64,000 nt of DNA, taken from contig NZ_JBDOIO010000005.1 in assembly GCF_039831995.1 (NCBI RefSeq), forward strand, positions 1-64,000, given 5' to 3'. This stretch comes from Paenibacillus pabuli (lineage in GTDB: Bacteria; Bacillota; Bacilli; Paenibacillales; Paenibacillaceae). The position numbers were made by a program, and so were the translations under genes. The notes beneath the pieces are model-generated. The model ran no database searches, was not told where the DNA came from, and saw nothing but the letters and a program-made list of their open reading frames with translations. The first letter of the stretch is position 1. Every line of letters begins with the position of its first letter. Below, in pieces: positions 1 through 11,305 of the stretch.

Positions 1-66
1 TGAAGGGCTCGAACCTTCGACACCCTGATTAAAAGTCAGGTGCTCTACCAACTGAGCTAATGGCTC
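1..66 (-). tRNA. tRNA-Lys (TTT), 3' end cut by the window edge
   Basis: The reverse complement begins GAGCCATTAGCTCAGTTGG and gives a cloverleaf with a CTTTTAA anticodon loop, so the anticodon is TTT (Lys). The T arm is present, but the 3' acceptor strand and any CCA lie before position 1. It is the last visible member of the tRNA cluster downstream of the rRNA operon. Confidence 0.95.
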
Positions 67-74
67 GTAATAAA

Positions 75-149
75 TGGCTGGGGATATAGGATTTGAACCT
101 ATGCATGACGGAGTCAAAGTCCGTTGCCTTACCGCTTGGCTAATCCCCA
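75..149 (-). tRNA. tRNA-Gln (TTG)
   Basis: The anticodon loop reads CTTTGAC, giving TTG (Gln). The acceptor arms TGGGGAT and ATCCCCA pair fully, followed by discriminator G and an encoded CCA. It lies 8 bases from tRNA-Lys and 10 bases from tRNA-Val in the same cluster. Confidence 0.96.
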
Positions 150-159
150 ATAATAAAGA

Positions 160-235
160 TGGTGGAGGCTGAGGGGCTCGAACCCCCGACCCTCTGCTTG
201 TAAGGCAGATGCTCTCCCAGCTGAGCTAAGCCTCC
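160..235 (-). tRNA. tRNA-Val (TAC)
   Basis: A 76-base cloverleaf with anticodon loop CTTACAA, giving TAC (Val). The acceptor stem is GGAGGCT with AGCCTCC, and CCA is encoded. Confidence 0.96.
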
Positions 236-241
236 ATCCTA

Positions 242-313
242 TGACCCGTAGGGGATTCGAACCCCTGTTACCTCCGTGAAAGGGAGGTGTCTTAACCCCT
301 TGACCAACGGGCC
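242..313 (-). tRNA. tRNA-Glu (TTC), CCA not encoded
   Basis: The anticodon loop CTTTCAC gives TTC (Glu). The acceptor GGCCCGT pairs with ACGGGTC with one G-T pair, and the discriminator is A. The bases that follow are TAGG rather than CCA, so the CCA end must be added by a nucleotidyltransferase. Confidence 0.95.
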
Positions 314-323
314 CCATTTCCAA

Positions 324-396
324 AGCTCTCAACCGGGATCGAACCGGTGACCTCATCCTTACCATGGATGCACTCTACCTACTGAGCTATGAGAGC
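324..396 (-). tRNA. tRNA-Thr (GGT), CCA not encoded
   Basis: The anticodon stem CATCC/GGATG holds the loop ATGGTAA, giving GGT (Thr). The acceptor is GCTCTCA with TGAGAGC, and the discriminator is T. No CCA follows. Confidence 0.95.
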
Positions 397-399
397 AAA

Positions 400-475
400 T
401 GGCTCCCCGAACAGGACTCGAACCTGTGACAACTCGATTAACAGTCGAGTGCTCTACCAACTGAGCTATCAGGGA
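400..475 (-). tRNA. tRNA-Asn (GTT)
   Basis: The anticodon loop CTGTTAA gives GTT (Asn). The acceptor TCCCTGA faces TTCGGGGAG..CCA with wobble pairing, and CCA is encoded. It is the first tRNA after the terminal 5S gene. Confidence 0.95.
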
Positions 476-559
476 ATAATATGCATTTGCAGGGCAAATG
501 CAATTCATCGTACAACGCTAACATGCAGAGCCTGTTTTCTATGTATGATGAAAGAGTTC

Positions 560-676
560 GCTTGGCAGCGTCCTACTCTCCCAGGACCCTTCGGTCCAAG
601 TACCATCGGCGCTAGAGGGCTTAACGGTCGTGTTCGGGATGGGTACGTGTGGAACCCCTCCGCTATCGCCACCAAA
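560..676 (-). rRNA. rrf: 5S ribosomal RNA, terminal copy of the operon
   Basis: The reverse complement starts TTTGGTGGCGATAGCG and ends GACGCTGCCAAGC, the two pairing ends of a Bacillales 5S rRNA. The internal CCATCCCGAACACG loop is present, and the length is about 117 bases. It sits in the usual place after 23S. By eye it differs from the second 5S gene (4092-4208) at eight positions. Confidence 0.96.
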
Positions 677-710
677 CGAGCATTTGTGGAACAAATGCGT
701 TCAGAGTTCA

Positions 711-738
711 TTCTCTGAAAACTAGATCCGAAACGAAA
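711..738 (-). other. 3' arm of the 23S processing stem
   Basis: This stretch is nearly complementary in the transcript to 3837-3865, just upstream of the 23S 5' end. About 26 of 28 positions pair. Such flanking duplexes bring the ends of pre-23S together for RNase III-type cleavage. The pairing is seen directly; the processing role is known for rRNA operons. Confidence 0.8.
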
Positions 739-761
739 CTTGCGACTAGAACCTGCAATTT

Positions 762-3685
<2,924 letters not shown>

Positions 3686-3836
3686 AGTTGCTCCGGTTTC
3701 GACTGCTCACTTCCCTTGTTTTGCTTACGCAAAGCCAAAAGTCGCTCCCATTCGATACCATCGCAAAGCAGTTTTCGCTATTATTTGAAACTTGTTTAAC
3801 ACAAGTTCAGCTAAAAGGAATGTTCTAATTCGCATT

Positions 3837-3867
3837 TTTCGTTTCGATATCTAGTTTTCAAAGAACA
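3837..3867 (-). promoter_or_regulatory. 5' arm of the 23S processing stem with a boxA-like element
   Basis: In transcript sense the segment contains TGTTCTTTGAAAA, close to the boxA antitermination consensus TGYTCTTTRA. It continues into the arm that pairs with 711-738. It lies between tRNA-Ala and 23S, where antitermination complexes are expected to be reinforced. The function is inferred from the match only. Confidence 0.6.
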
Positions 3868-3882
3868 AGCTTGAAATCTTGT

Positions 3883-3958
3883 TGGTGGAGCCAAGCGGGA
3901 TCGAACCGCTGACCTCCTGCTTGCAAGGCAGGCGCTCTCCCAGCTGAGCTATGGCCCC
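3883..3958 (-). tRNA. tRNA-Ala (TGC) in the 16S-23S spacer
   Basis: The anticodon loop CTTGCAA gives TGC (Ala). The acceptor is GGGGCCA with TGGCTCC, and CCA is encoded. It follows tRNA-Ile by 24 bases, the classic Ile-Ala spacer pair. Confidence 0.96.
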
Positions 3959-3982
3959 ATATAAAATTTATAAAAATGTAAA

Positions 3983-4059
3983 TGGTGGGCCCTGGTGGAC
4001 TCGAACCACCGACCTCACCCTTATCAGAGGTGCGCTCTAACCAACTGAGCTAAGGGCCC
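3983..4059 (-). tRNA. tRNA-Ile (GAT) in the 16S-23S spacer
   Basis: The anticodon loop CTGATAA gives GAT (Ile). The acceptor stem GGGCCCT/AGGGCCC is perfect and CCA is encoded. It lies 32 bases downstream of the spacer 5S gene in the direction of transcription. Confidence 0.96.
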
Positions 4060-4091
4060 ATATATTAACATTGAAACCCAATAGGGTTTAC

Positions 4092-4208
4092 GCTTGGCGG
4101 CGTTCTACTCTCCCAGGACCCTGCGGTCCAAGTACCATCGACGCTGAAGGGCTTAACGGTCGTGTTCGGGATGGGAACGTGTGGAACCCCTTCGCTATCG
4201 CCACCAAA
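4092..4208 (-). rRNA. rrf: 5S ribosomal RNA, extra copy inside the 16S-23S spacer
   Basis: This is a complete 5S sequence with the TTTGGTGGCGATAGCG start, the CCATCCCGAACACG loop and a pairing GCCGCCAAGC end. It lies between 16S and tRNA-Ile, where most bacteria have none. It differs from the terminal 5S (560-676) at about eight of 117 positions. Several of these look compensatory or wobble-neutral, so it is likely functional rather than a decayed copy. Confidence 0.95.
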
Positions 4209-4363
4209 CGTTTGAGAGTTTGAGCTCTCAAAACTGAGCAACGAGTGAGTAATTTCGCTCTTCATTTCATCCACACCTAAAGTGATGGACCGAAATGAAT
4301 CGCTGTCGCAGGTTCAATGAACCTGCTTATTTGAATGTTTCCGCTACGGGAAACGATTCTCCA
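4209..4363 (-). other. 16S-5S spacer with the 3' arm of the 16S processing stem
   Basis: Positions 4225-4252 are complementary in the transcript to 6043-6070 upstream of 16S, at about 26 of 28 positions. This forms the pre-16S processing duplex. A second perfect 8-bp hairpin, GCAGGTTC and GAACCTGC with a 3-base loop, lies at 4308-4326 just after the 16S 3' end. Confidence 0.75.
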
Positions 4364-5918
<1,555 letters not shown>

Positions 5919-6131
5919 AGTATTGAAAAGAGCGATTAGCTCATTTTGAATCTGACGAGATTAAAATCTCATTTTTGCTTTGAAATCATACAGTCAGATG
6001 ACTTGTACCGTTTCCTCAGCGTCGATCTTGCAAGCAAGATCGTTACTCACTCGTTGTTCAGTTTTCAAAGATCAAACATTCAGTTTGTTGCCGTTTTTCA
6101 TATTGTCGTCGTTTTCAGCGGCGACTTTTAT
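5919..6131 (-). promoter_or_regulatory. rRNA operon leader with boxA-like element and 16S processing arm
   Basis: Between promoter P2 and 16S the transcript holds a boxA-like TGATCTTTGAAAA (6062-6074). The 5' arm of the 16S processing stem follows at 6043-6070. An 8-bp hairpin (CGATCTTG/CAAGATCG, 6023-6042) comes next. The boxA assignment is by resemblance. Confidence 0.65.
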
Positions 6132-6160
6132 AATATATCATGTTCGACGTCACTTTGCAA
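6132..6160 (-). promoter_or_regulatory. rRNA promoter P2, sigma-A type
   Basis: The -35 TTGCAA (6155-6160) and -10 TATATT (6132-6137) are separated by 17 bases. The predicted start is near 6125. It is the promoter-proximal member of a tandem pair, as is usual for Bacillales rrn operons. Confidence 0.75.
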
Positions 6161-6242
6161 GCACTTTTTTTCAAAATGTTTTTCATTCATTTTTGCTGGA
6201 AGTACTTGTTCCAGTGGTTTGTCCTAAAAAGGAACGAAAATT

Positions 6243-6271
6243 AATTTATCATACCTAATCTAATAGGTCAA
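6243..6271 (-). promoter_or_regulatory. rRNA promoter P1, sigma-A type
   Basis: The -35 TTGACC (6266-6271) and -10 TAAATT (6243-6248) are separated by 17 bases. It lies about 111 bp upstream of P2. The predicted start is near 6235-6236. Confidence 0.7.
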
Positions 6272-6323
6272 CCCTTTTCCGACAATTTGTTTCATCCATT
6301 ACTCTAACCATAGATCGTAGTAG

Positions 6324-6360
6324 TAAAGAGGTACAGCGCTGGCTGTAAGGGCCGCACCTC
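6324..6360 (-). terminator. Candidate terminator of the 76-residue gene
   Basis: In transcript sense GAGGTGCGGC pairs with GCTGTACCTC over ten positions including two G-U pairs, followed by TTTACTAC. The T tract is weak. It separates the upstream gene from the rRNA promoters. Confidence 0.45.
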
Positions 6361-6403
6361 GCTCATCAATCAAATTGCATGTATAGGCTCTATATCAGCT
6401 ATC

Positions 6404-6634
6404 TTACGGTTTAGATTTTTTGAGTTTGCCGCTTCTTGCGTATTTGGACAACTCCTTAGGTGGAGCGAATCGTGCATACATGCGGAATACTGTTTTGTAT
6501 CTACTCGCTATGGCGTATTTGATCTCTTGATCGAGGCGGTTGTCACTTAGGTCAAACAACATTTCATCCAGCTCTTTACGTAATACATAATCGAGTTCCT
6601 TACATTCCTTCTCGTTAAACAGCATACCCAGCAT
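6404..6634 (-). CDS. Small conserved-looking protein of unknown function, 76 aa
   Basis: I do not recognise this gene. The start is supported by an AAAAGGAGA site seven bases upstream of the ATG. The protein is charged and soluble. An acidic, leucine-rich first half (residues 6-34, helical in character) is followed by a basic tail ending KLKKSKP. The phrase RFAPPKELSKYARSGK suggests a small regulatory or scaffold protein rather than an enzyme. It has no membrane segment and no cysteine pair for metal. It stands alone between the rRNA promoters and the SpoIIM-family gene. Coding is likely because of the ribosome binding site, codon use and downstream hairpin. Confidence 0.7.
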   Translation of the reverse strand: MLGMLFNEKECKELDYVLRKELDEMLFDLSDNRLDQEIKYAIASRYKTVFRMYARFAPPKELSKYARSGKLKKSKP

Positions 6635-6845
6635 TAAGAGTTCTCCTTTTTCTGCATATGGATAATGGCGCGCCTTTATAGTTTGTGTATTAAAATCCCC
6701 ACTCTTTAAAGTCGAGACTATATATGACGCGCCGGTTCCAGCCCCCTTGTGATCTATAAAACTCGCTTACCTAGTGGAGTGCTGAAACCCGTTTTATTGT
6801 TATGGTCAACTTTCTGAAAATTTATGAATGTCAATCCATACAAAT

Positions 6846-7463
6846 TTATCCACGCACAATGCTGAAGGTAATCGTACTTTCGATAATGGCTGCAATGAAC
6901 AGCAAAATGACAACCCAGCACGATGCGGTTAATGTCCTCCGCAAAAAAGTTCCCCACTGTTTTCCTATCATGTGCCGCTTGGCGCTTCCGAGTTCAATCA
7001 GACTTCTGGATGCCAGTCCCCCAAACTTGAGACCAAAAGCACAGGCAATGATGATAACGGGAATTTCTATGATTCCGTGCGGTAAAAGTCCCTTTACTAC
7101 AATATCAAAAAGGCTGGCTCCATTATCCGTAGTGATATGCACTAGAAAACCGATAACCATTCCGTTAATCACTAAAAATATAACAGGCAAAATTCCAAAG
7201 AAAATACCTGCATAGATCACGAGCACACTTTTGATGGCATTATTAAAAAAGATAAAGATAAAGAAATTCCATTGCACATTTCCGCTCTGTTCGAGCTGTC
7301 TGCTTACCTCTTGAAGTCCGCCGATCTGGTTCAATAGTAACTCTTGCAGCGGTCCCGTACTTACCCATCCAGCCCCTATACCTGCAACAAACAAAATGAC
7401 AGACCAGATCAATGCATTACGAATGGATCCCAGATCCCTTAAAAATGTACTGAACTTTAACAT
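6846..7463 (-). CDS. SpoIIM-family (DUF95) membrane protein
   Basis: This 205-residue protein has four or five membrane segments, roughly at residues 15-35, 66-112 (two), 118-145 and 178-200. The central LLPHGIIEIPVIIIA stretch is the signature of the SpoIIM/DUF95 family (PF01944). In B. subtilis SpoIIM works with SpoIID and SpoIIP in peptidoglycan remodelling during engulfment. This copy sits beside pdaB rather than in the usual spoIIM locus, so it may be a paralogue rather than SpoIIM itself. The start follows an AGGAGG site six bases upstream. It is transcribed divergently from pdaB. Confidence 0.75.
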   Translation of the reverse strand: MLKFSTFLRDLGSIRNALIWSVILFVAGIGAGWVSTGPLQELLLNQIGGLQEVSRQLEQSGNVQWNFFIFIFFNNAIKSVLVIYAGIFFGILPVIFLVINGMVIGFLVHITTDNGASLFDIVVKGLLPHGIIEIPVIIIACAFGLKFGGLASRSLIELGSAKRHMIGKQWGTFLRRTLTASCWVVILLFIAAIIESTITFSIVRG

Positions 7464-7511
7464 GATAACCTCCTGTTAAGTGAAGATGATGGACAAACAA
7501 ATTTCTTATGC

Positions 7512-7539
7512 GAATAACTGCGCTGTACGAGCATACATT
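7512..7539 (+). promoter_or_regulatory. Candidate sigma-E promoter of pdaB
   Basis: GAATA (7512-7516) and CATACATT (7532-7539) resemble the sigma-E -35 and -10 boxes at near-consensus spacing. B. subtilis pdaB is a mother-cell gene, which makes this plausible. The evidence is only a loose match. Confidence 0.35.
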
Positions 7540-7584
7540 GGAGAGTAAACAAGCATTTCTTATGGGAGAGGGGCGCTTATTGAA

Positions 7585-8361
7585 ATGAACTCGTTCTATG
7601 TATTCAGTGGCAAAAAGATTAAACGTTTCCTGATTGTGCTGGCTGCTGCCGTCTTTGCTATCGGGATTATTTATCTGGAAAGTGGCAATGTTTCTGTATT
7701 CTCGGAGGATGCACCGTCGGCTGTGTACAACGTACCAACAGAGAAAAAAGTAATTGCACTTACGTTTGATATTAGCTGGGGCGATAAGCGCACGGAACCA
7801 ATCCTGAAAGTGCTGCAGGATAATAAAGTAGAGAAAGCCACCTTCTTCTTATCCTCCCCCTGGAGCAAGACACACCCCGAGATCGTAACCTCCATCAAGG
7901 AAGCAGGATACGAAATTGGCAGCCATGGGCATAAGCACGATAATTACAGCAGCATGACCGAAGAAGAAATTCGCAAGGAAATTTCAACAGCTCATAGCAT
8001 TTTAACCGATTTAACGGGAAAAGAACCGAATCTGCTTCGTCTGCCTAATGGGGATTTTGACAAACGCGTACTTCAGGTAGCCAGCAGTCTGAACTACCAG
8101 GTCGTTCAATGGGATACCGACTCACAGGATTGGAAGAATCCAGGAGTACAGACCATCGTAGATCGGGTAGTCAGCAAAGCGCACCCTGGAGATATCGTAC
8201 TGCTGCATGCCAGCGATTCCTCCAAACAAACTCATGAAGCACTGCCTGTCATTATCGATAAACTAAGAAACCAAGGATATGAATTTGTGACAGTCTCCGA
8301 ATTGCTGAATCATTCCAGTGCAAAAGGCACCGAAGTTCGGGATCAAGCCAGTGCCCAATAA
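7585..8361 (+). CDS. pdaB: Polysaccharide deacetylase PdaB-like, sporulation
   Basis: A 258-residue protein with one N-terminal membrane anchor (residues 13-31) and a NodB-type deacetylase domain (about 55-240). Visible family motifs are TFDISWGD (Asp62), SHGHKH (His114 and His118), RLPNGD (152-157), WDTDSQDW (Asp177 region) and LLHASD (His208). The TFDISWGD form is typical of PdaB, which is needed to maintain spores and lacks the usual double-Asp metal motif. The neighbours kbaA, gerD, salA and cwlD match the B. subtilis order. The ribosome binding site is modest (GAGAGGGG, 11 bases from the ATG). Confidence 0.88.
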   Translation: MNSFYVFSGKKIKRFLIVLAAAVFAIGIIYLESGNVSVFSEDAPSAVYNVPTEKKVIALTFDISWGDKRTEPILKVLQDNKVEKATFFLSSPWSKTHPEIVTSIKEAGYEIGSHGHKHDNYSSMTEEEIRKEISTAHSILTDLTGKEPNLLRLPNGDFDKRVLQVASSLNYQVVQWDTDSQDWKNPGVQTIVDRVVSKAHPGDIVLLHASDSSKQTHEALPVIIDKLRNQGYEFVTVSELLNHSSAKGTEVRDQASAQ

Positions 8362-8430
8362 CACTCACAAGATTTACTGTTAAAATCCAGGCGGTACAAC
8401 CAACATTAAAGGTTCGGCAGCACAAATGAA

Positions 8431-8457
8431 AAGAGCTAACCATGTTAGCTCTTTTTT
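8431..8457. terminator. Bidirectional terminator between pdaB and kbaA
   Basis: A perfect 10-bp stem AAGAGCTAAC/GTTAGCTCTT with a CAT loop is flanked by A and T runs on the appropriate sides. It therefore serves the convergent genes on both strands. Confidence 0.85.
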
Positions 8458-8489
8458 GCGTTTTATTAAAAAATCCTCAATAGCACTTA

Positions 8490-9107
8490 TTACGCTTGCT
8501 CTGTTCTCCCGCTCACTGCTTGTTCAGCAGAACCATCCACCAGCTTATGTAATATAAGCATTTGGTATGCATTACATGCCAGCAATGGGACCACAATAAA
8601 GGTGGTAGCTGCATTTACATCGATTCGGAGCACGCCAATCGTCTCCACCACGGTCACTGCAATCATAAAAAAGAGCGTTGGCACCATTGCCGAGATATGT
8701 GTCTGTTTCACCTTCACGTAAGCGGTAACAATTGCAGCTGCCAAAATAATGATTCCAAGTACGATATCGGACAAACGCTCTCGTCCGCCTCCGACGAATA
8801 AACGCAAGAACATGACGTCAAGCAAAGCGAGCACAGTTAAAACAAGCTGTACGATCTGCCATCCGCGTTTCGGAAATACACCTTTGCCCATATAATTCAG
8901 TATCAAGTAAGCGAAAAATCCCATCTGAGAGTACACACTAATCATCACACCTGATCCAAATAAAATCAGGAGATACAGCAGAAAATCGGTAATGCCGTTC
9001 GTTTTCTCCCCGTTCACCAGCATCATAATGAGGCCTGTTACAAGCGTTCCAGCTGCTCCGATAAGTAAGGCTGTCCAAAATAGGAAAAACCATTTACGTA
9101 AATTCAA
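8490..9107 (-). CDS. kbaA: KinB-signalling pathway activation protein KbaA-like
   Basis: This 205-residue integral membrane protein has about six hydrophobic segments (around 5-28, 40-62, 64-72, 83-105, 112-130 and 138-178). In B. subtilis KbaA promotes KinB signalling into the Spo0A phosphorelay. Identification rests on length, topology, the SQMGFFAYL segment and the diagnostic position between pdaB and gerD. The C-terminal tail is hydrophilic and Glu/Gln-rich. It is convergent with pdaB and divergent from gerD. Confidence 0.8.
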   Translation of the reverse strand: MNLRKWFFLFWTALLIGAAGTLVTGLIMMLVNGEKTNGITDFLLYLLILFGSGVMISVYSQMGFFAYLILNYMGKGVFPKRGWQIVQLVLTVLALLDVMFLRLFVGGGRERLSDIVLGIIILAAAIVTAYVKVKQTHISAMVPTLFFMIAVTVVETIGVLRIDVNAATTFIVVPLLACNAYQMLILHKLVDGSAEQAVSGRTEQA

Positions 9108-9232
9108 ATGTTTTCCACCCCCGAGAGTTTATTTTACCAACCTTCTCAGCAAAAAACCATCATCATTCAACATATTTAGTGCTTGGCCATCACATACTAC
9201 ATGCAGTATCTAATCAAGGAGGGGTTATGCAC

Positions 9233-10006
9233 ATGAAACGGCCTTTGTGGCAGCTAAGCTGCGTTGTATTGGGGCTATCCGTCATGCTCGCCGGCTGCGG
9301 TTCAGATCAGAATTCTTCGCCTCCTCAGGGCAGTTATAAAGAGATGAAAACGATGGTCGTCGATATTCTGAAAAGTGATGAAGGCAAAAAAGCTGTAGAA
9401 GAAGCTCTTACAGGCCAAAGTTCCTCCGGGGGTGGCGGTGAAAGTGGAGATTCCGAACAAAGTGGCGGCGGATCGGGTGGCGGGTCTGGAACCATTGGTA
9501 TGAAAATGTTAATGCCTATGCAATCTTCAGAACAAATACGTATTGCTGTTAAAGATACCATCACGGCTCCCGAGTACCAAAAAGAATTCGAAAAAATCAT
9601 GACAGATCCGCAATTTGCAAGTGAATTCGCCAAAGCCATTAACTCGCAGAGCAAACAGCTGCATATGCAGCTAATCAAAGATCCCACCTATCAAAAATCG
9701 GTTGGGGATATCATGAAATCTCCTGAAGTATCCAAAATGTTTATGGACATGACCAAAACACCTGAGTATCGCAAACAGACAATGACCGTAATGCAAGAAG
9801 TCATGCAGAACCCGCTATTCCGAATGGAAGTGCTCACGCTGCTCAAAAAAGTAGTGCAGGACGAACTTCAGCCCAAAGTTGAATCGGGCGGGCAGGAACA
9901 AGGCGGACAGCAAGAAGGCGGCGGTGGTCAAGAAGGTGAAAGTGGCGGCGGCGACAGCGGAGATGGCGGAAGTGGTGGTGACTCCGGAAGTGGCGCAGGA
10001 TCATAA
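9233..10006 (+). CDS. gerD: Spore germination lipoprotein GerD
   Basis: A 257-residue lipoprotein with a signal peptide and lipobox LAGC (lipidated Cys22). The conserved helical GerD core (about 95-212) scaffolds nutrient receptors into the germinosome in the inner spore membrane. Two low-complexity Gly/Ser/Glu segments are notable: a linker at about 61-87 and a tail at about 216-257. B. subtilis GerD is nearer 185 residues, so these account for most of the extra length. The AAGGAGG site suits the ATG at 9233 (10 bases). An ATG at 9227 is only four bases away and less likely. A terminator follows. Confidence 0.88.
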   Translation: MKRPLWQLSCVVLGLSVMLAGCGSDQNSSPPQGSYKEMKTMVVDILKSDEGKKAVEEALTGQSSSGGGGESGDSEQSGGGSGGGSGTIGMKMLMPMQSSEQIRIAVKDTITAPEYQKEFEKIMTDPQFASEFAKAINSQSKQLHMQLIKDPTYQKSVGDIMKSPEVSKMFMDMTKTPEYRKQTMTVMQEVMQNPLFRMEVLTLLKKVVQDELQPKVESGGQEQGGQQEGGGGQEGESGGGDSGDGGSGGDSGSGAGS

Positions 10007-10064
10007 AACCTGTTGAAGAATACGGTTACCCTGAATAAAGGAAAGCAAACCCGTTACAAGCTAT

Positions 10065-10097
10065 AAAAGCCCGCATCCGATGGATGCAGGCTTTTTG
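10065..10097. terminator. Bidirectional terminator between gerD and salA
   Basis: AAAGCC-C-GCATCC pairs with GGATGC-A-GGCTTT around a GAT loop, with T and A tracts on both sides. It ends gerD on the plus strand and salA on the minus strand. Confidence 0.85.
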
Positions 10098-10124
10098 ATT
10101 TTTAGGTAATTGATCTTCAATATG

Positions 10125-11225
10125 CTAAAACTTAGCCTCAATTGACTGGGCTACTTCATCGTATATGGCACCGATGCGTGTTTCAGCCTTATATACAGAT
10201 GGCGAGAAATCAGGTTCTGATGGATGATTGTCCGGTGAACCGAGGGGAATCTGTGCGAGCAGCTCTGTATGCAGGCTCTCCGCAAGACGCCCACCGCCCC
10301 CACGACCAAAGACGTAGTCCTTCTCTCCACATTTGCCACACTCATAATAAGCCATGTTCTCTACCACACCTAGCAGCTCATGCTCAGTCTGAATCGCCAT
10401 TGCACCCGCCCTAGCGGCTACAAAAGCTGCCGTGGCATGCGGCGTTGTAACGATGATCTCCTTACTGTGGGGCAGCATTTGATGCACATCCAGGGCAACG
10501 TCACCTGTCCCTGGAGGCAAATCAAGCAGCATGTAGTCCAGTTCTCCCCAATTCACATCCGTGAAGAACTGACGCAGCATACGGCCCAGCATTGGACCAC
10601 GCCAGATTACAGGGTTATTTTCTCGTATGAAAAATCCCATCGACATCACTTTCACACCGAAACGCTCTACAGGCTGAATTACACCATCCTCTACAACGGG
10701 GTATTCTTCAATCCCCATCATATCAGGCACACTGAAACCGTAGATGTCCGCATCAATTAATCCAACCTTCTTACCTTGCCGGGCGAGGGCAGCAGCCAAA
10801 TTTACTGTCACTGTAGACTTCCCTACCCCGCCTTTGCCACTCGCTACTGCAATATACCGGACACCCGAATCAGGACTTAATAACTCATGACCATCCAGAC
10901 CTGCTGCGTGGCCTTTTACAAGTACTTCTTCGTCATTCTGCTCATTCCCGGGTTGTCCTGCATTCAAGCTCTCTCGTTCATGTTCTGATGCTGCACGCAG
11001 ACGTATATGTACATCATGAATACCATGTTGAGACATTAGGTTACGTGCGGCATCACTAAGAGCAGTTGTATCCTCAGTCTGATTGTCCAGTGTAACAATG
11101 GTCAGTGCCACATGGTTTTCTTTTACCATGACATCTCGGATCCATTGAAGCTCAGTCAGACTTACTCCCAATTGTGGTTCCTGTAAAGGTTGCAATAGTT
11201 CAAGTATCTGTTCTTTTGATATCAT
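10125..11225 (-). CDS. salA: Mrp/NBP35-family P-loop protein SalA
   Basis: This 366-residue protein has an N-terminal DUF59/MIP18-like domain (about 5-80), a variable linker and a ParA-like ATPase domain. The deviant Walker A GKGGVGKS spans residues 130-137, and LIDADIYG and DLPPGTGD motifs follow. The CGKC pair near residue 297 could hold an Fe-S cluster, as in ApbC/Mrp carriers. In B. subtilis SalA also represses scoC and so affects exoprotease expression. Which activity dominates here cannot be read from sequence. The gene lies 79 bases after cwlD with a possible promoter of its own. Confidence 0.88.
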   Translation of the reverse strand: MISKEQILELLQPLQEPQLGVSLTELQWIRDVMVKENHVALTIVTLDNQTEDTTALSDAARNLMSQHGIHDVHIRLRAASEHERESLNAGQPGNEQNDEEVLVKGHAAGLDGHELLSPDSGVRYIAVASGKGGVGKSTVTVNLAAALARQGKKVGLIDADIYGFSVPDMMGIEEYPVVEDGVIQPVERFGVKVMSMGFFIRENNPVIWRGPMLGRMLRQFFTDVNWGELDYMLLDLPPGTGDVALDVHQMLPHSKEIIVTTPHATAAFVAARAGAMAIQTEHELLGVVENMAYYECGKCGEKDYVFGRGGGGRLAESLHTELLAQIPLGSPDNHPSEPDFSPSVYKAETRIGAIYDEVAQSIEAKF

Positions 11226-11277
11226 CAGACAGCACCTCAGCTTTATCTATTGGCATGTAATTAGGTATGCTGTGTTA

Positions 11278-11305
11278 ATTATAACATTCTACTTCTCTTT
11301 GTAAC
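11278..11305 (-). promoter_or_regulatory. Candidate sigma-A promoter of salA
   Basis: GTTACA (11300-11305) and TATAAT (11278-11283) are 16 bases apart and overlap the end of cwlD. The -10 is perfect and the -35 is weak. Confidence 0.45.
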
